Source: Muribaculaceae bacterium
Lineage (GTDB): Bacteria > Bacteroidota > Bacteroidia > Bacteroidales > Muribaculaceae
Direction: 5' to 3'
Assembly: GCA_017621845.1 (NCBI GenBank)
Contig: JAGASI010000002.1
Location: 1 to 64,000 of the forward strand
DNA length: 64,000 nucleotides
Positions 29,639 to 38,026 of the stretch are shown piece after piece. The first letter of the stretch is position 1; every line of letters starts with the position of its first letter. The position numbers and the translations under genes are program-made. The notes beneath the pieces were generated by a model. It saw only the letters and a program-made list of their open reading frames with translations. It was not told the origin of the DNA and made no database searches.

Positions 29639-29676
29639 GTGTTTGGCTTATTAAAAAATTTTTTAGGTCCAAACAC
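29639..29676 (-). terminator. Hairpin between the GSCFA gene and murF-alr
   Basis: An 8-bp stem GTGTTTGG/CCAAACAC encloses a 22-nt loop holding an A6T6 tract. It begins 9 bp past the GSCFA stop and could attenuate read-through into murF-alr. Confidence 0.45.
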
Positions 29677-29684
29677 GCTCTCAG

Positions 29685-30527
29685 TTATAGGATAGGTCGG
29701 TGTTGGGATAGGAGGTAATCGTGACGGGCATCGAGAGCCTTGAGGCGTGTCTCGCGTGAGAAGTAAGTATCGGCAAATCGTGAGTAGATATAATCGATGG
29801 CAACTTCTGAGGGATGCTTCATGTCGGCGGCATAAAAGCGATAGTCCCGTAGCTCGTCAAGCTGTATCTCAAATGCCGGAAAATATTCACCTTGATTAAT
29901 ATCAGACGTCAAGGAGTCAACAGCAAGCCTCAGTGTAGCTTTACTTAGTGTGTTACCGTCAAGGCCGTCTGAGAGATGACGCACAGGACTGACCGTAAAG
30001 ATAATCCTTCTTCCCGGCACCATCAGCGGTTGCCATAGCTGAACAATTTCATCCACGCTCATGCGTGAGCGCATGAATTGGTTCATGGGGAGTTTGTGGC
30101 AATTCCCGACAAGTGACTTGGTAGGCAGGTGGTTGAAGACCCATGATGTGCCAAAGGTGACAATCCATGTCGATGCACGGTTTAATGTGTCAGAAAACGC
30201 GTTGAAGTCGTCGTTAAGTTCTTTAAGTATTAGCTCGGGATCTCGCCCCTGACGTCGCGATGCATAGTCAAGGCAGTGCCATACGCCACTATGTTCATAC
30301 AGGTCGGTCACCGTATAATTGCGGCGTTCAAGCGCTCGATTGACAACTCGGGCAATCGTGGCCGGGTTGTAAAGTGCGCCCATCGGGTTGACAGAGACAT
30401 CAAAGCCGTCGGTAAGTAAACGGGTGCCGATGTTATCGGTGAAACATGACCCTAACATCACAATCGGTGTCGAGTGGTCGATAGGTGTATCGGAAGGACG
30501 GATATTTACCGGAATCGTGAATTGCAT
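29685..30527 (-). CDS. GSCFA domain protein (SGNH-hydrolase-like)
   Basis: The 280-residue product begins at an ATG at 30527; an in-frame TTG three codons upstream is less likely. The family-naming motif appears as MLGSCFTDNIG near residue 24, with the Ser followed by Cys as in SGNH/GDSL-like hydrolases. TWIVTFGTSWVFN near 120 and FTVSPVRHLSDG near 175 complete the conserved blocks. The protein lacks a signal peptide and is probably cytoplasmic. GSCFA genes often precede murF-alr in Bacteroidota, which suggests a link to cell-wall metabolism, but the substrate is unknown. Confidence 0.88.
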   Translation of the reverse strand: MQFTIPVNIRPSDTPIDHSTPIVMLGSCFTDNIGTRLLTDGFDVSVNPMGALYNPATIARVVNRALERRNYTVTDLYEHSGVWHCLDYASRRQGRDPELILKELNDDFNAFSDTLNRASTWIVTFGTSWVFNHLPTKSLVGNCHKLPMNQFMRSRMSVDEIVQLWQPLMVPGRRIIFTVSPVRHLSDGLDGNTLSKATLRLAVDSLTSDINQGEYFPAFEIQLDELRDYRFYAADMKHPSEVAIDYIYSRFADTYFSRETRLKALDARHDYLLSQHRPIL

Positions 30528-30564
30528 GATAAACAACCTTTAAATCAGTTCAACCTGTTTTTTA

Positions 30565-32538
30565 TCAGAACATGCGATAGTCGATAGAGAGTACCTGAAA
30601 TTCGGTGCGACGGTTTATCTGGTCGGCCTCGTCTTGAAGCTCGGGTGTCGGGAGAGCGAGAATGTATTCCTCGGTGAGAATATCACCTTCCTTAAAGTTA
30701 GGATGTTCGCGGGCAAGTTTCTTGGTGATAGTCTTTGGGCGAGACTCGCCATATCCCTGGGATTGCAGACGGTCGGCATTGATGCCTACCGAAATCAGAT
30801 AGTCAATTACCGAACGGGCGCGACGGGACGATAGATTGATGTTATATTCATCAGTGCCATGTCGGTCGGTATGCGATGCCATCTCAATGGTGACATTGGG
30901 ATTGTCACGCAGTACCTGAGCCAATTCATCAAGAGCATCCTTGGACTCGGGACGCAGTGTGGCGCGGTCAAAGTCATAGAATATATTCTCGACCACGACA
31001 GGCTTGTTGATGGAGGCGAGAGTGAAGTCCACGCCATACTCGACGTCTTCTTCAGCGTTGTCTGAGGTAAATTCCTGCTTGGCGTTGAGGTAGCCCTTGG
31101 CTCCCGCAAGCATGACATATTTTACACCACGGTCGAGCTTGAAGTTGAATGAGCCGTCATCGCGAGCCACTTGTTTCTGGTTGGAGCCATCGTCTCCCAC
31201 GATACGTATGATGGCATTAGGTACCGGCTCCTCGTCCTTATCAAGCACCCATCCGGCGATAGTGACTTTAATCTCTGGCAGTTCAAACGAGAATATATGG
31301 TCACGACCGTTCAGGTCTTTATTGTTTGAGCTGAGATAACCGGTTTCTCCCGGACCGAATGTGATGCCGAAGTCATCACCGGGAGTATTGACAGGACGGC
31401 CCATGTTGGTGACGTTCCATCCACCCGAGGGTGTTAGCTCGGCTCGGAAAATGTCCAGACCTCCAAATCCGGGGTGCCCATTGGAGGCAAAGTAGAGTAC
31501 CGAGTCGGTGCGTACATAAGGGAACATCTCGTCTCCGGGAGTATTTATCCATTCACCGAGGTTTTCGAGTGAGCCGACTTTTTCTTTGAGGTTTATGCGC
31601 CAGATGTCTTTACCGCCGCTACCTCCGGGCATGTCGCTGGTAAAGTATAGCCAGTTGCCGTCGGGAGATACCGCCGGATGACCATAAGAAGATACTGTGT
31701 CGGCTGTAATTTCAAATTTAACCGGTGCGCTCCATTTGGCATCCGAGCGTTGGGATGTGAAAATCTCTACACCGGTATGGGCGTTAAGTTCGCGGCGGGC
31801 TTTGGTGAGATACATTGTCTGTCCGTCGGGCGAAAAAGACACTATCCCCTCGTCAAGCTCACTGTTGAGCTCTCCTTCGACGGGTTCGGGACGTCCCCAT
31901 CGGCCTTGTTCATCCTTGGCGGCAACATATATGTCACCGTTTTTCATGCCGGTGATTTCACTTTTCTTACTGCCTTGGGCTTTCTCGGTGGTCGAGGTGA
32001 AGTACAGGCGGTCATAGGAGTTATCCAAGAACATGGGTGCATAGTCAGAGCGTCGGGTATTAAACTGACGTGCGTTTTTTACTACATACCGTGTCTGAAG
32101 GGCTTTTTCTTTACCCATGCGGGCCCCGACAAGACCATTTTGGGCGAGTTGGTCACCGGGGCGCCATGTCAGGTAAGTCTCATAGGCGGTCATCGCCTGG
32201 GCATACTGACCGTTACCGTGCAGAGACTGGGCCAGACGCAGGTAGGCTGTAGAGTCGGGATAGCCGTAGCGGATGGCGTTCTGGTAGGAGGCTGACGCGC
32301 GAGCATGCTGATTGAGACGTCGGTGACACTCGGCAAGTTTCCATGCTACCTCGCCGCGCAGTTTGCGCTCTTCTTTCTTGGTGAGCTTATTATAAACCTT
32401 GCGGTAGGTCTTGGATGCATCATAGTATTCACCACATGCCATCTGTTCATCGGCAACCGAGAGCTTGGCACCTCCACATGAGTAAAGCAACAGTGTGCTG
32501 ACAGCTCCTATAATTGTATTTATTATTGTACGTTTCAT
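30565..32538 (-). CDS. OmpA-family lipoprotein with TPR, beta-propeller and CRD domains (PorE-like)
   Basis: The 657-residue product has a lipoprotein signal with Cys at residue 21 (LLLYSCGG). Residues 30-140 contain TPR-like helices. Residues 165-425 contain PD40 propeller repeats (DRLYFTST, FSPDGQTMYLT, SPDGNWLYFTSD, LYFASNGHPGFGG). Residues 428-505 are a carboxypeptidase-regulatory-like domain. Residues 515-650 are an OmpA peptidoglycan-binding domain (YDFDRATLRPES, MASHTDRHGTDEYN, LSSRRA). This order matches PorE of Porphyromonas gingivalis, which ties the T9SS core to peptidoglycan. The assignment is by architecture; related OmpA lipoproteins outside T9SS exist. Two T9SS-type cargo proteins are encoded in this window. 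Confidence 0.85.
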   Translation of the reverse strand: MKRTIINTIIGAVSTLLLYSCGGAKLSVADEQMACGEYYDASKTYRKVYNKLTKKEERKLRGEVAWKLAECHRRLNQHARASASYQNAIRYGYPDSTAYLRLAQSLHGNGQYAQAMTAYETYLTWRPGDQLAQNGLVGARMGKEKALQTRYVVKNARQFNTRRSDYAPMFLDNSYDRLYFTSTTEKAQGSKKSEITGMKNGDIYVAAKDEQGRWGRPEPVEGELNSELDEGIVSFSPDGQTMYLTKARRELNAHTGVEIFTSQRSDAKWSAPVKFEITADTVSSYGHPAVSPDGNWLYFTSDMPGGSGGKDIWRINLKEKVGSLENLGEWINTPGDEMFPYVRTDSVLYFASNGHPGFGGLDIFRAELTPSGGWNVTNMGRPVNTPGDDFGITFGPGETGYLSSNNKDLNGRDHIFSFELPEIKVTIAGWVLDKDEEPVPNAIIRIVGDDGSNQKQVARDDGSFNFKLDRGVKYVMLAGAKGYLNAKQEFTSDNAEEDVEYGVDFTLASINKPVVVENIFYDFDRATLRPESKDALDELAQVLRDNPNVTIEMASHTDRHGTDEYNINLSSRRARSVIDYLISVGINADRLQSQGYGESRPKTITKKLAREHPNFKEGDILTEEYILALPTPELQDEADQINRRTEFQVLSIDYRMF

Positions 32539-32588
32539 ATCTAATTATAACGTGCGATGCTACCCGATTATTACCTGCCGGGATGAGT

Positions 32589-33911
32589 TTATTTGTCATC
32601 GTTTGACATACGTTTGGCTTGAATCATACCGTATGGTTGGCCCAATACGGTGTCTGAGAGGTATATCTTCAAGTCTTCCCAGTGGTAGAAAGGAAAAATG
32701 TCGGTCTCGACAGGTATTTTCACTTCTTGCTCGTTAAGAAGTATTTTAACAAGAACGTCACCTCCTTTATTCTTGAAGAAAATAAGCTGGAGGTTGGCGG
32801 CCATGGGCGAAATCTGATAGTCGCTGTATGTGCCGGCCAGCTTATAGGGATCGGTGACGTCGGCATAGCATCCCTCGATATTCAGCAGTGCGGTCAAGGG
32901 TATGATGTTGCCGTCGTGGCCAAAACGCAGTGTCGCGCCATTCTTGCCATTCATTATATAATCGTTGGCGTTGTCAAGAATATTTCTGACAAGATTTTTG
33001 GCATTGTCCACAAATGCTCCGTCGGCCGGTGGATAAGACGAGTTGCAAGAATAGAAATTAAAGTTAAATACCTGCCACAGGTCATATAATTCCTCGGTGG
33101 TGAAGATATCCATGAACGAGATGGGAGTCTCCATATTCTGCATATCCACGGCTACCCAGTAAAGGCCCCACATTGTTTCTACCGGGTCGACGTTGCGGCG
33201 CACGTACAATGAGTCATTGAACAATGTTTTCATTAATCGGTCGGGGTTGGACTTCTCGGCGCGAAATTTCTTCCAGTCTTGATACCATGGACCGGTGTGG
33301 GAGCTTTTCCATCCGGTCTTGGGGTCATGGTAATTGAGAAAATACATGTTACGGTTGCCCGATTCACGGGGAATTACCAGCCCGGGATTAAGTTCTTTAA
33401 GGCCTTCGATAAATGAGAACATCGAGTGGGCACATCTCATTACCGTAGTTGAGGAAGCAGTAATCTCGGGTTTGCCTTGAAATATCTGAGGGTAATTTTT
33501 ATATAGACGTTGGGCGATGCCGTGATGTTGACGCACACCTAACGGCGATAGTTCGCCTCCACGTCCCTCAGCCTCGAGCCATACGGTGTCCAGTCGTGCC
33601 TTAACATCCTTCCCAAGAGGTGTCAGCTTGCCTGAAGTTTCAGCTTTTGCCATAATATCCATGACATATTTATAATCATTGTCGCTGATGAGGTAGCGTG
33701 AACCGTGGCGGCCATAGTGGCTCACATAGAATGGTTTGTAACCTTTGGGCGCCGGTGTGGTGGCCACGCCCTCCATATTGGGATAGGCATAGTAGACGCC
33801 ACCGGCTTTTTCAGGCGTGGCTCGTATATCGTCGAGAGAGGTATGGGCTGTCGCGGTCAACAATCCTGCAAACACAGCTGATGCTACAGAAAAATATCTT
33901 AAAAGTGTCAT
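32589..33911 (-). CDS. Histidine-type (acid) phosphatase, secreted
   Basis: The 440-residue product has a signal peptide (about 22 residues, ending ATAH). The catalytic N-terminal motif of branch 2 histidine phosphatases is present as SHYGRHGSRYL near residue 66, and the proton donor as RFGHDGNIIP near 325. MINPP-type phytases carry HAE at the donor position; this protein carries HD, closer to the acid phosphatase group. It probably releases phosphate from an external organic phosphate such as a phytate or sugar phosphate. A hairpin upstream (33938-33987) separates it from fabG. Confidence 0.88.
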   Translation of the reverse strand: MTLLRYFSVASAVFAGLLTATAHTSLDDIRATPEKAGGVYYAYPNMEGVATTPAPKGYKPFYVSHYGRHGSRYLISDNDYKYVMDIMAKAETSGKLTPLGKDVKARLDTVWLEAEGRGGELSPLGVRQHHGIAQRLYKNYPQIFQGKPEITASSTTVMRCAHSMFSFIEGLKELNPGLVIPRESGNRNMYFLNYHDPKTGWKSSHTGPWYQDWKKFRAEKSNPDRLMKTLFNDSLYVRRNVDPVETMWGLYWVAVDMQNMETPISFMDIFTTEELYDLWQVFNFNFYSCNSSYPPADGAFVDNAKNLVRNILDNANDYIMNGKNGATLRFGHDGNIIPLTALLNIEGCYADVTDPYKLAGTYSDYQISPMAANLQLIFFKNKGGDVLVKILLNEQEVKIPVETDIFPFYHWEDLKIYLSDTVLGQPYGMIQAKRMSNDDK

Positions 33912-33937
33912 GGTGGGTAGAGTGGATTAAGGTGAAA

Positions 33938-33987
33938 TAACCAAGACAACCCGGCGTCAGTACTTCACCGGCCGGGTTGTCTGGTTA
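33938..33987 (-). terminator. fabG terminator
   Basis: The arms TAACCAAGACAACCCGGC and GCCGGGTTGTCTGGTTA pair with one mismatch around a ~15-nt loop. It begins 16 bp past the fabG stop on the minus strand. Confidence 0.7.
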
Positions 33988-34003
33988 ATAATATAACGGG
34001 ATA

Positions 34004-34750
34004 TTACATGTTCATACCGCCATCGACCTGAATAACCTGGCCGGTGACATAAGACGACATATCGCTGGCGAGGAAAGTAGCGACGTTGGCGATATCCTCG
34101 ACTTGACCACCGCGACGCAGTGGGATTTTCTTGCACCACTCTTCACGCACGGCATCGGGGAGAGCGGCAGTCATAGCCGTCTCGATAAAGCCGGGGGCGA
34201 TGGCGTTGGCGCGGATATTACGTGATCCTACCTCCTGGGCTATAGACTTGGCCAAGGCGATAAGACCGGCCTTGGAAGCGGCATAGTTGGCTTGGCCGGC
34301 GTTGCCGTGGACACCTACTACTGATGCCATGTTGATGATTGAACCGTGACGTTGGCGCATCATGATGGGCAACACGGCGTTAATGAAGTTAAAGGCGCTT
34401 TTAAGGTTTACAGCGATTACTGCATCCCACTGGGCCTCAGTCATGCGGAGCATGAGACCATCCTTGGTGATACCGGCGTTGTTGACAAGAATGTCGATGG
34501 AGCCAAAGTCTTTGTGTACCTCGGCAACAACTTCTTGGGTCTGAGCAAAGTCAGCGGCATTAGAGGCATAACCCTTGGCTTTGACGCCGAGTGCGGCAAT
34601 CTCGGCCTCGGTAGCCTTGCCGTTCTCGTCAATCACGAGGTCGGTAAAAGCGATGTTGGCGCCTTCTGAGGCAAATTTTAGTGCGAGAGCTTTTCCGATG
34701 CCACGGGCGGCGCCGGTAATCAGAGCTGTTTTTCCTTCAAGTAATTTCAT
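34004..34750 (-). CDS. fabG: 3-oxoacyl-[acyl-carrier-protein] reductase FabG
   Basis: It reduces 3-oxoacyl-ACP with NADPH in fatty-acid elongation. The 248-residue classical SDR has TGAARGIG at residues 12-19, the structural NNAG near 89, catalytic Ser in INMASVVG near 140, the YxxxK pair as YAASK near 155, and the ending VDGGMNM. Length and motifs fit FabG closely. A complete promoter lies 75-105 bp upstream. Other SDR oxidoreductases are possible, but IETAMTAALP and SYVTGQVIQVDGG strongly favour FabG. Confidence 0.92.
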   Translation of the reverse strand: MKLLEGKTALITGAARGIGKALALKFASEGANIAFTDLVIDENGKATEAEIAALGVKAKGYASNAADFAQTQEVVAEVHKDFGSIDILVNNAGITKDGLMLRMTEAQWDAVIAVNLKSAFNFINAVLPIMMRQRHGSIINMASVVGVHGNAGQANYAASKAGLIALAKSIAQEVGSRNIRANAIAPGFIETAMTAALPDAVREEWCKKIPLRRGGQVEDIANVATFLASDMSSYVTGQVIQVDGGMNM

Positions 34751-34824
34751 AATTGTAAATGGTGTTTCGGGAGCAGGTCAATTGCTCGACCGGCAACTCG
34801 ATTGTTGATGTTAAAATTATGCCA

Positions 34825-34855
34825 CAAAATTAAATAAAAAAACTTATATACCCAA
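34825..34855 (-). promoter_or_regulatory. Promoter of fabG
   Basis: TTG (34855-34853, minus), a 20-nt spacer and TAATTTTG (34832-34825) match the consensus. The leader is about 70 nt. Confidence 0.7.
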
Positions 34856-34862
34856 CTACATT

Positions 34863-34914
34863 CTAAGAGCCTGACCGCCTCAGCGTTAACATTTGTTGTG
34901 GGACAGTCTCTTAG
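34863..34914 (-). terminator. Terminator-like repeat overlapping the DUF5686 gene stop
   Basis: CTAAGAG at 34863 pairs with CTCTTAG at 34908-34914; with the adjoining bases the stem is 11 bp with one mismatch. The right arm includes the TAA stop (34911-34913, minus). The core CTCAGC-TTAACATTT-TGTGGGAC is shared with the rluD terminator at 19593-19657. A T-rich tract lies downstream near 34830-34845. Confidence 0.65.
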
Positions 34915-37535
34915 AAAGTCATGTGTACAGCAACACGTGGCCCCGAGCGGGTGACAGGGTAGGCGGGGTAGCGGTGGGTCAGACGCCATACCCAGTCGAC
35001 ACGCAGGCATTTGAACAGATTGTCAAGACCGGCCGAGATCTCGATGTATGGGGTGTGGGAGATGTCGGTCATTCCTACACCTTCCATGGGTGGTAATGCC
35101 AGGGATGTCGATTTGATACGTGGGTTGTTGGCGTCGGACAGTGTTCCCCAATAGGAGCGCGCTGAGACAACTTCTCTTAACTTGAGTCGCTTGATACCGG
35201 GGATATAATTCAATAATGCGCCGTTGAGCCAATAAGTCACGTCCAAGGAGCAATATGAGTCGGTAACAAACTCCAATGGGTTAATCAGCGCAAAGCTCTC
35301 GGGCTGGATAGTGTAGGATAGGTTGGCGTTAGGCGTGAACAATTGGGTATAAGGTGTATTTTTGCTCCAGATGTGACCTCCCTTGGCGAGAATGTCTACA
35401 TACCCCCATGCCGACAGCCAGAAACGTTTCTGTATGGTGAGCTCGGTGAGATTTATTGCCGGAGAGGATGTGTGGGTAGAGACTCCATCTTCTCCTCGAT
35501 AGGAGACATTGCCGATAGCATGTTTTAATATTATCACGGGTGCATCCTGATTGATAGGAAAGCGGTAAGAACGTGTCTGATAGAATTTCTCGCCCGGAGC
35601 ATAACGCAGTGTCAGCTCAAATCGTGGGCTGTCAAAAGACTTTAGACGAGTCCCGTCAACCTTGTCAAACTCAAGTAGTCGTGACGGTGTGTGACGTTCC
35701 CATATCGCTTCGGCGGCAACCGAAAAATTATTCCTTAACTCAAGCGTATACAGCAACGAGTTGCGGTAATGATAGGGCAACAAGTCATTGGAGCCGCGTT
35801 TGAGTGATAGAACAAAGTTGTCGGCGTTGGTGAAATAGTAGTGTTGCCCGAGACGGTCGACGTCATAGAGTGAATTTGCCCTGATTGAGTGCATCGGAAA
35901 TTCGCGTGAGTGCTCGAGCTTATCATTAAACGAGTATTCCAGCTCGACCCCATATTTCCATCTGTGGTCCTTGAAACCATATGCGCCATAAAATCTCGAG
36001 AACCAGCGTTTGGATAGATTGGCTGTTGTCATGCCACCGACTCTAAGTCTGAGGCCGTCAAGGTCGCCCCACGAAATCATCGTATTCAATGGCCCGATGT
36101 CAAACTTGGAGCGTCTACCTGTAGCAATATAACCGGTAAAGAGCATTTTCAGACCTTTTTCGCCCCAACGGAACCATTTGTTGGCTCTGAGGCGCTCCAT
36201 CATCATTGACACCTTGGCCTCGGCAGGCGAAATTTCAATTACTCGTGTCTGGGTCCAGAAAATATCGTCACGCGAGTCGGCTTCTTTGTCAACCGATACT
36301 TGGCCAAGGCCTCGGAATATCTCGCTCTCGTTTTCGGGACAATCAAAAGAGTGATTTTTGTATCCCACGCGCCGGCGTGCATACAATCCTTGGGTGCCGG
36401 GCAAGATAGCAGCCTCGATAGCCAGGTCATCGCCGGTTTTGAGACGTGATCCGTCAGGCGCTTGTATAAAGTCTTGAGATATTGACAGTGATTGTATAAA
36501 GTTAAGATTAATCTCGGGCGACACTCTCATGTCAACATGACTTATAAATACCGCTGTGTCTGAGAGTATGACCCTGAGTTGACCTATGAAGCCGAATGTC
36601 GATTTATTATGGGGATAGAAACTGACAGTATAGGTCTTGACTCCATTATTGTCAGTGATAGAGTCGGTAAGATAAAATTTGTAGAAATCAGGGGCTAATG
36701 GCGACAGCGGACTGACAAAGCGGTTTTGTAACAGATTGATGTCTTTGTCATAGAGGTCAATCTCTCTGAGAACATCGTTATAGAAAACTTGCATCGACTG
36801 TTGGTCGGCAATCTCGTCTATGCCCGATGAAGTGCGGCCGGTGATTATTTCACGCCCTCCACGCGGGGATTTACGGTAATATACGTGGGAGGATGTTTCT
36901 TTGACTGCAAGGTTGAGAATTGTCTTGCCGGATAACTCTGATGTGTCGACATTGTCCCATAGGAAAGGAAATCGCTTGAGTAAAGCATTGGGGTCTTCCT
37001 TTGAGCCGACATCGTTAAGGCCTAATGTTATACGTTGATATTTGTCATAGGAGTAATAGGGGTTGCGGCGAGGGTCATTGTTCTTGGCGGTGCGACGTAT
37101 ATGGTTAATCATATCGACTGCCGGGTTGTTCTTCTTGGAATAACGACGTTTGGTGACGACAACCTCTTTTAGTGTCTGAGGCTGAGGGGGCAGATATACA
37201 ACATAGGTGTTGATGCGGTTTTTCTTGATAGATATAATTCTGGTCTCATAACCTTGGCTGGTGACTTTAAGCGTGGAGTCGGTCTCGGGTATGGTAATCT
37301 CAAATATTCCACGGGAGTCGGCAACCGCCCCGCGCCCCGAAGACGAGTGTATGGCTGCATATCCAATCGAAGCATCGGTTACCGAGTCTTTAACTATGCC
37401 ACGCACAAAATACTCGCCGGTATCGTTCTCCCGTCCTGAAACAGCAATTGCCGAACATAACACCACCGCCATGACAAGGATTAGTCGTCCGGTCATAGTC
37501 AAAATAAATTTTATTAACTTTGTGGTGTGTTGCAT
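34911..37535 (-). CDS. DUF5686 outer-membrane protein with N-terminal carboxypeptidase-regulatory-like domain
   Basis: The 874-residue product has a signal peptide (ending about residue 33, IAVSG). Residues 42-125 form a CarboxypepD_reg-like beta-sandwich (YFVRGIVKDSVTDASIGYAAI). The long DUF5686 region follows, starting with LKEVVVTKRRYSKKNNPAVDMI near residue 120. The C-terminal half is rich in alternating aromatic strands, consistent with an outer-membrane barrel, and ends in Phe (RVAVHMTF), a typical barrel terminus. Such proteins resemble TonB-dependent receptors without the plug box. The function is unknown. The stop codon lies inside a repeat shared with the rluD terminator. Confidence 0.85.
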   Translation of the reverse strand: MQHTTKLIKFILTMTGRLILVMAVVLCSAIAVSGRENDTGEYFVRGIVKDSVTDASIGYAAIHSSSGRGAVADSRGIFEITIPETDSTLKVTSQGYETRIISIKKNRINTYVVYLPPQPQTLKEVVVTKRRYSKKNNPAVDMINHIRRTAKNNDPRRNPYYSYDKYQRITLGLNDVGSKEDPNALLKRFPFLWDNVDTSELSGKTILNLAVKETSSHVYYRKSPRGGREIITGRTSSGIDEIADQQSMQVFYNDVLREIDLYDKDINLLQNRFVSPLSPLAPDFYKFYLTDSITDNNGVKTYTVSFYPHNKSTFGFIGQLRVILSDTAVFISHVDMRVSPEINLNFIQSLSISQDFIQAPDGSRLKTGDDLAIEAAILPGTQGLYARRRVGYKNHSFDCPENESEIFRGLGQVSVDKEADSRDDIFWTQTRVIEISPAEAKVSMMMERLRANKWFRWGEKGLKMLFTGYIATGRRSKFDIGPLNTMISWGDLDGLRLRVGGMTTANLSKRWFSRFYGAYGFKDHRWKYGVELEYSFNDKLEHSREFPMHSIRANSLYDVDRLGQHYYFTNADNFVLSLKRGSNDLLPYHYRNSLLYTLELRNNFSVAAEAIWERHTPSRLLEFDKVDGTRLKSFDSPRFELTLRYAPGEKFYQTRSYRFPINQDAPVIILKHAIGNVSYRGEDGVSTHTSSPAINLTELTIQKRFWLSAWGYVDILAKGGHIWSKNTPYTQLFTPNANLSYTIQPESFALINPLEFVTDSYCSLDVTYWLNGALLNYIPGIKRLKLREVVSARSYWGTLSDANNPRIKSTSLALPPMEGVGMTDISHTPYIEISAGLDNLFKCLRVDWVWRLTHRYPAYPVTRSGPRVAVHMTF
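37515..37522 (+). promoter_or_regulatory. -7 element for the CYTH gene
   Basis: TAACTTTG matches TAnnTTTG, 45 bp before the ATG at 37568. It lies just inside the start of the divergent DUF5686 gene. Confidence 0.45.
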
Positions 37536-37567
37536 ATAATCAGTTAATAAAGATAATTTTTTATGAT

Positions 37568-38026
37568 ATGTCTCTTGAGATAGAACGTAAATTTATTGTA
37601 AACAGTGATTTATACGAGTCGATGTCCACGTCGCGTCATCATATAGAACAATATTATCTGTCGACCGATAAGTCTCGGACAGTAAGAGTGCGTATCATAG
37701 ATGACAGACACGCCTATCTCACTATCAAGGGTGTCAACATCGGTGTGACCCGTCAAGAGTGGGAATACGAGATTCCGGTGGATGATGCCCGTGAGATGAT
37801 AGGATTGTGTGAGGGCAAGGGTCTCAGTAAGTGGCGATATATAGTGCCCTGGGAGGGGCATACATGGGAAGTGGATGTCTTTGAAGACCGTCTCATGGGA
37901 CTTGTCGTTGCCGAGGTCGAGATTGGAGCCGAGAATGAAGATGTTGTTCTTCCTCCGTTTGTCGGTGAAGAAGTCTCAGGTGATAAACGTTACTATAATT
38001 CTGTCCTCTCGGGCATCGACTCTTAA
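37568..38026 (+). CDS. CYTH domain protein (triphosphate tunnel metalloenzyme)
   Basis: The 152-residue product begins with the signature EIERKF (the ExExK motif), which binds metal-triphosphate in the tunnel. Alternating charged strands follow: TVRVRI near residue 40, AYLTIKG near 50, EWEYEIP near 65, and WEVDVFEDRLMGLVVAEVE near 100. The short single-domain form resembles bacterial triphosphatases such as YgiF- or NeuTTM-type enzymes, so inorganic triphosphatase activity is likely. The ATG at 37568 is used because earlier in-frame starts lie upstream of the motif in non-conserved sequence. Its 3' end overlaps the convergent rlmD gene by 4 bp. Confidence 0.88.
   Translation: MSLEIERKFIVNSDLYESMSTSRHHIEQYYLSTDKSRTVRVRIIDDRHAYLTIKGVNIGVTRQEWEYEIPVDDAREMIGLCEGKGLSKWRYIVPWEGHTWEVDVFEDRLMGLVVAEVEIGAENEDVVLPPFVGEEVSGDKRYYNSVLSGIDS

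Noticed and set aside
27345..29672. Extended MurF-Alr start at 29672
   Set aside because: The extra 25 residues overlap the GSCFA terminator hairpin and are not typical of the family; ATGs at 29597 or 29591 fit better.
31678..32295. Plus-strand frame (about 205 codons) opposite the PorE-like gene
   Set aside because: The minus-strand frame has full domain support, while this one has none.
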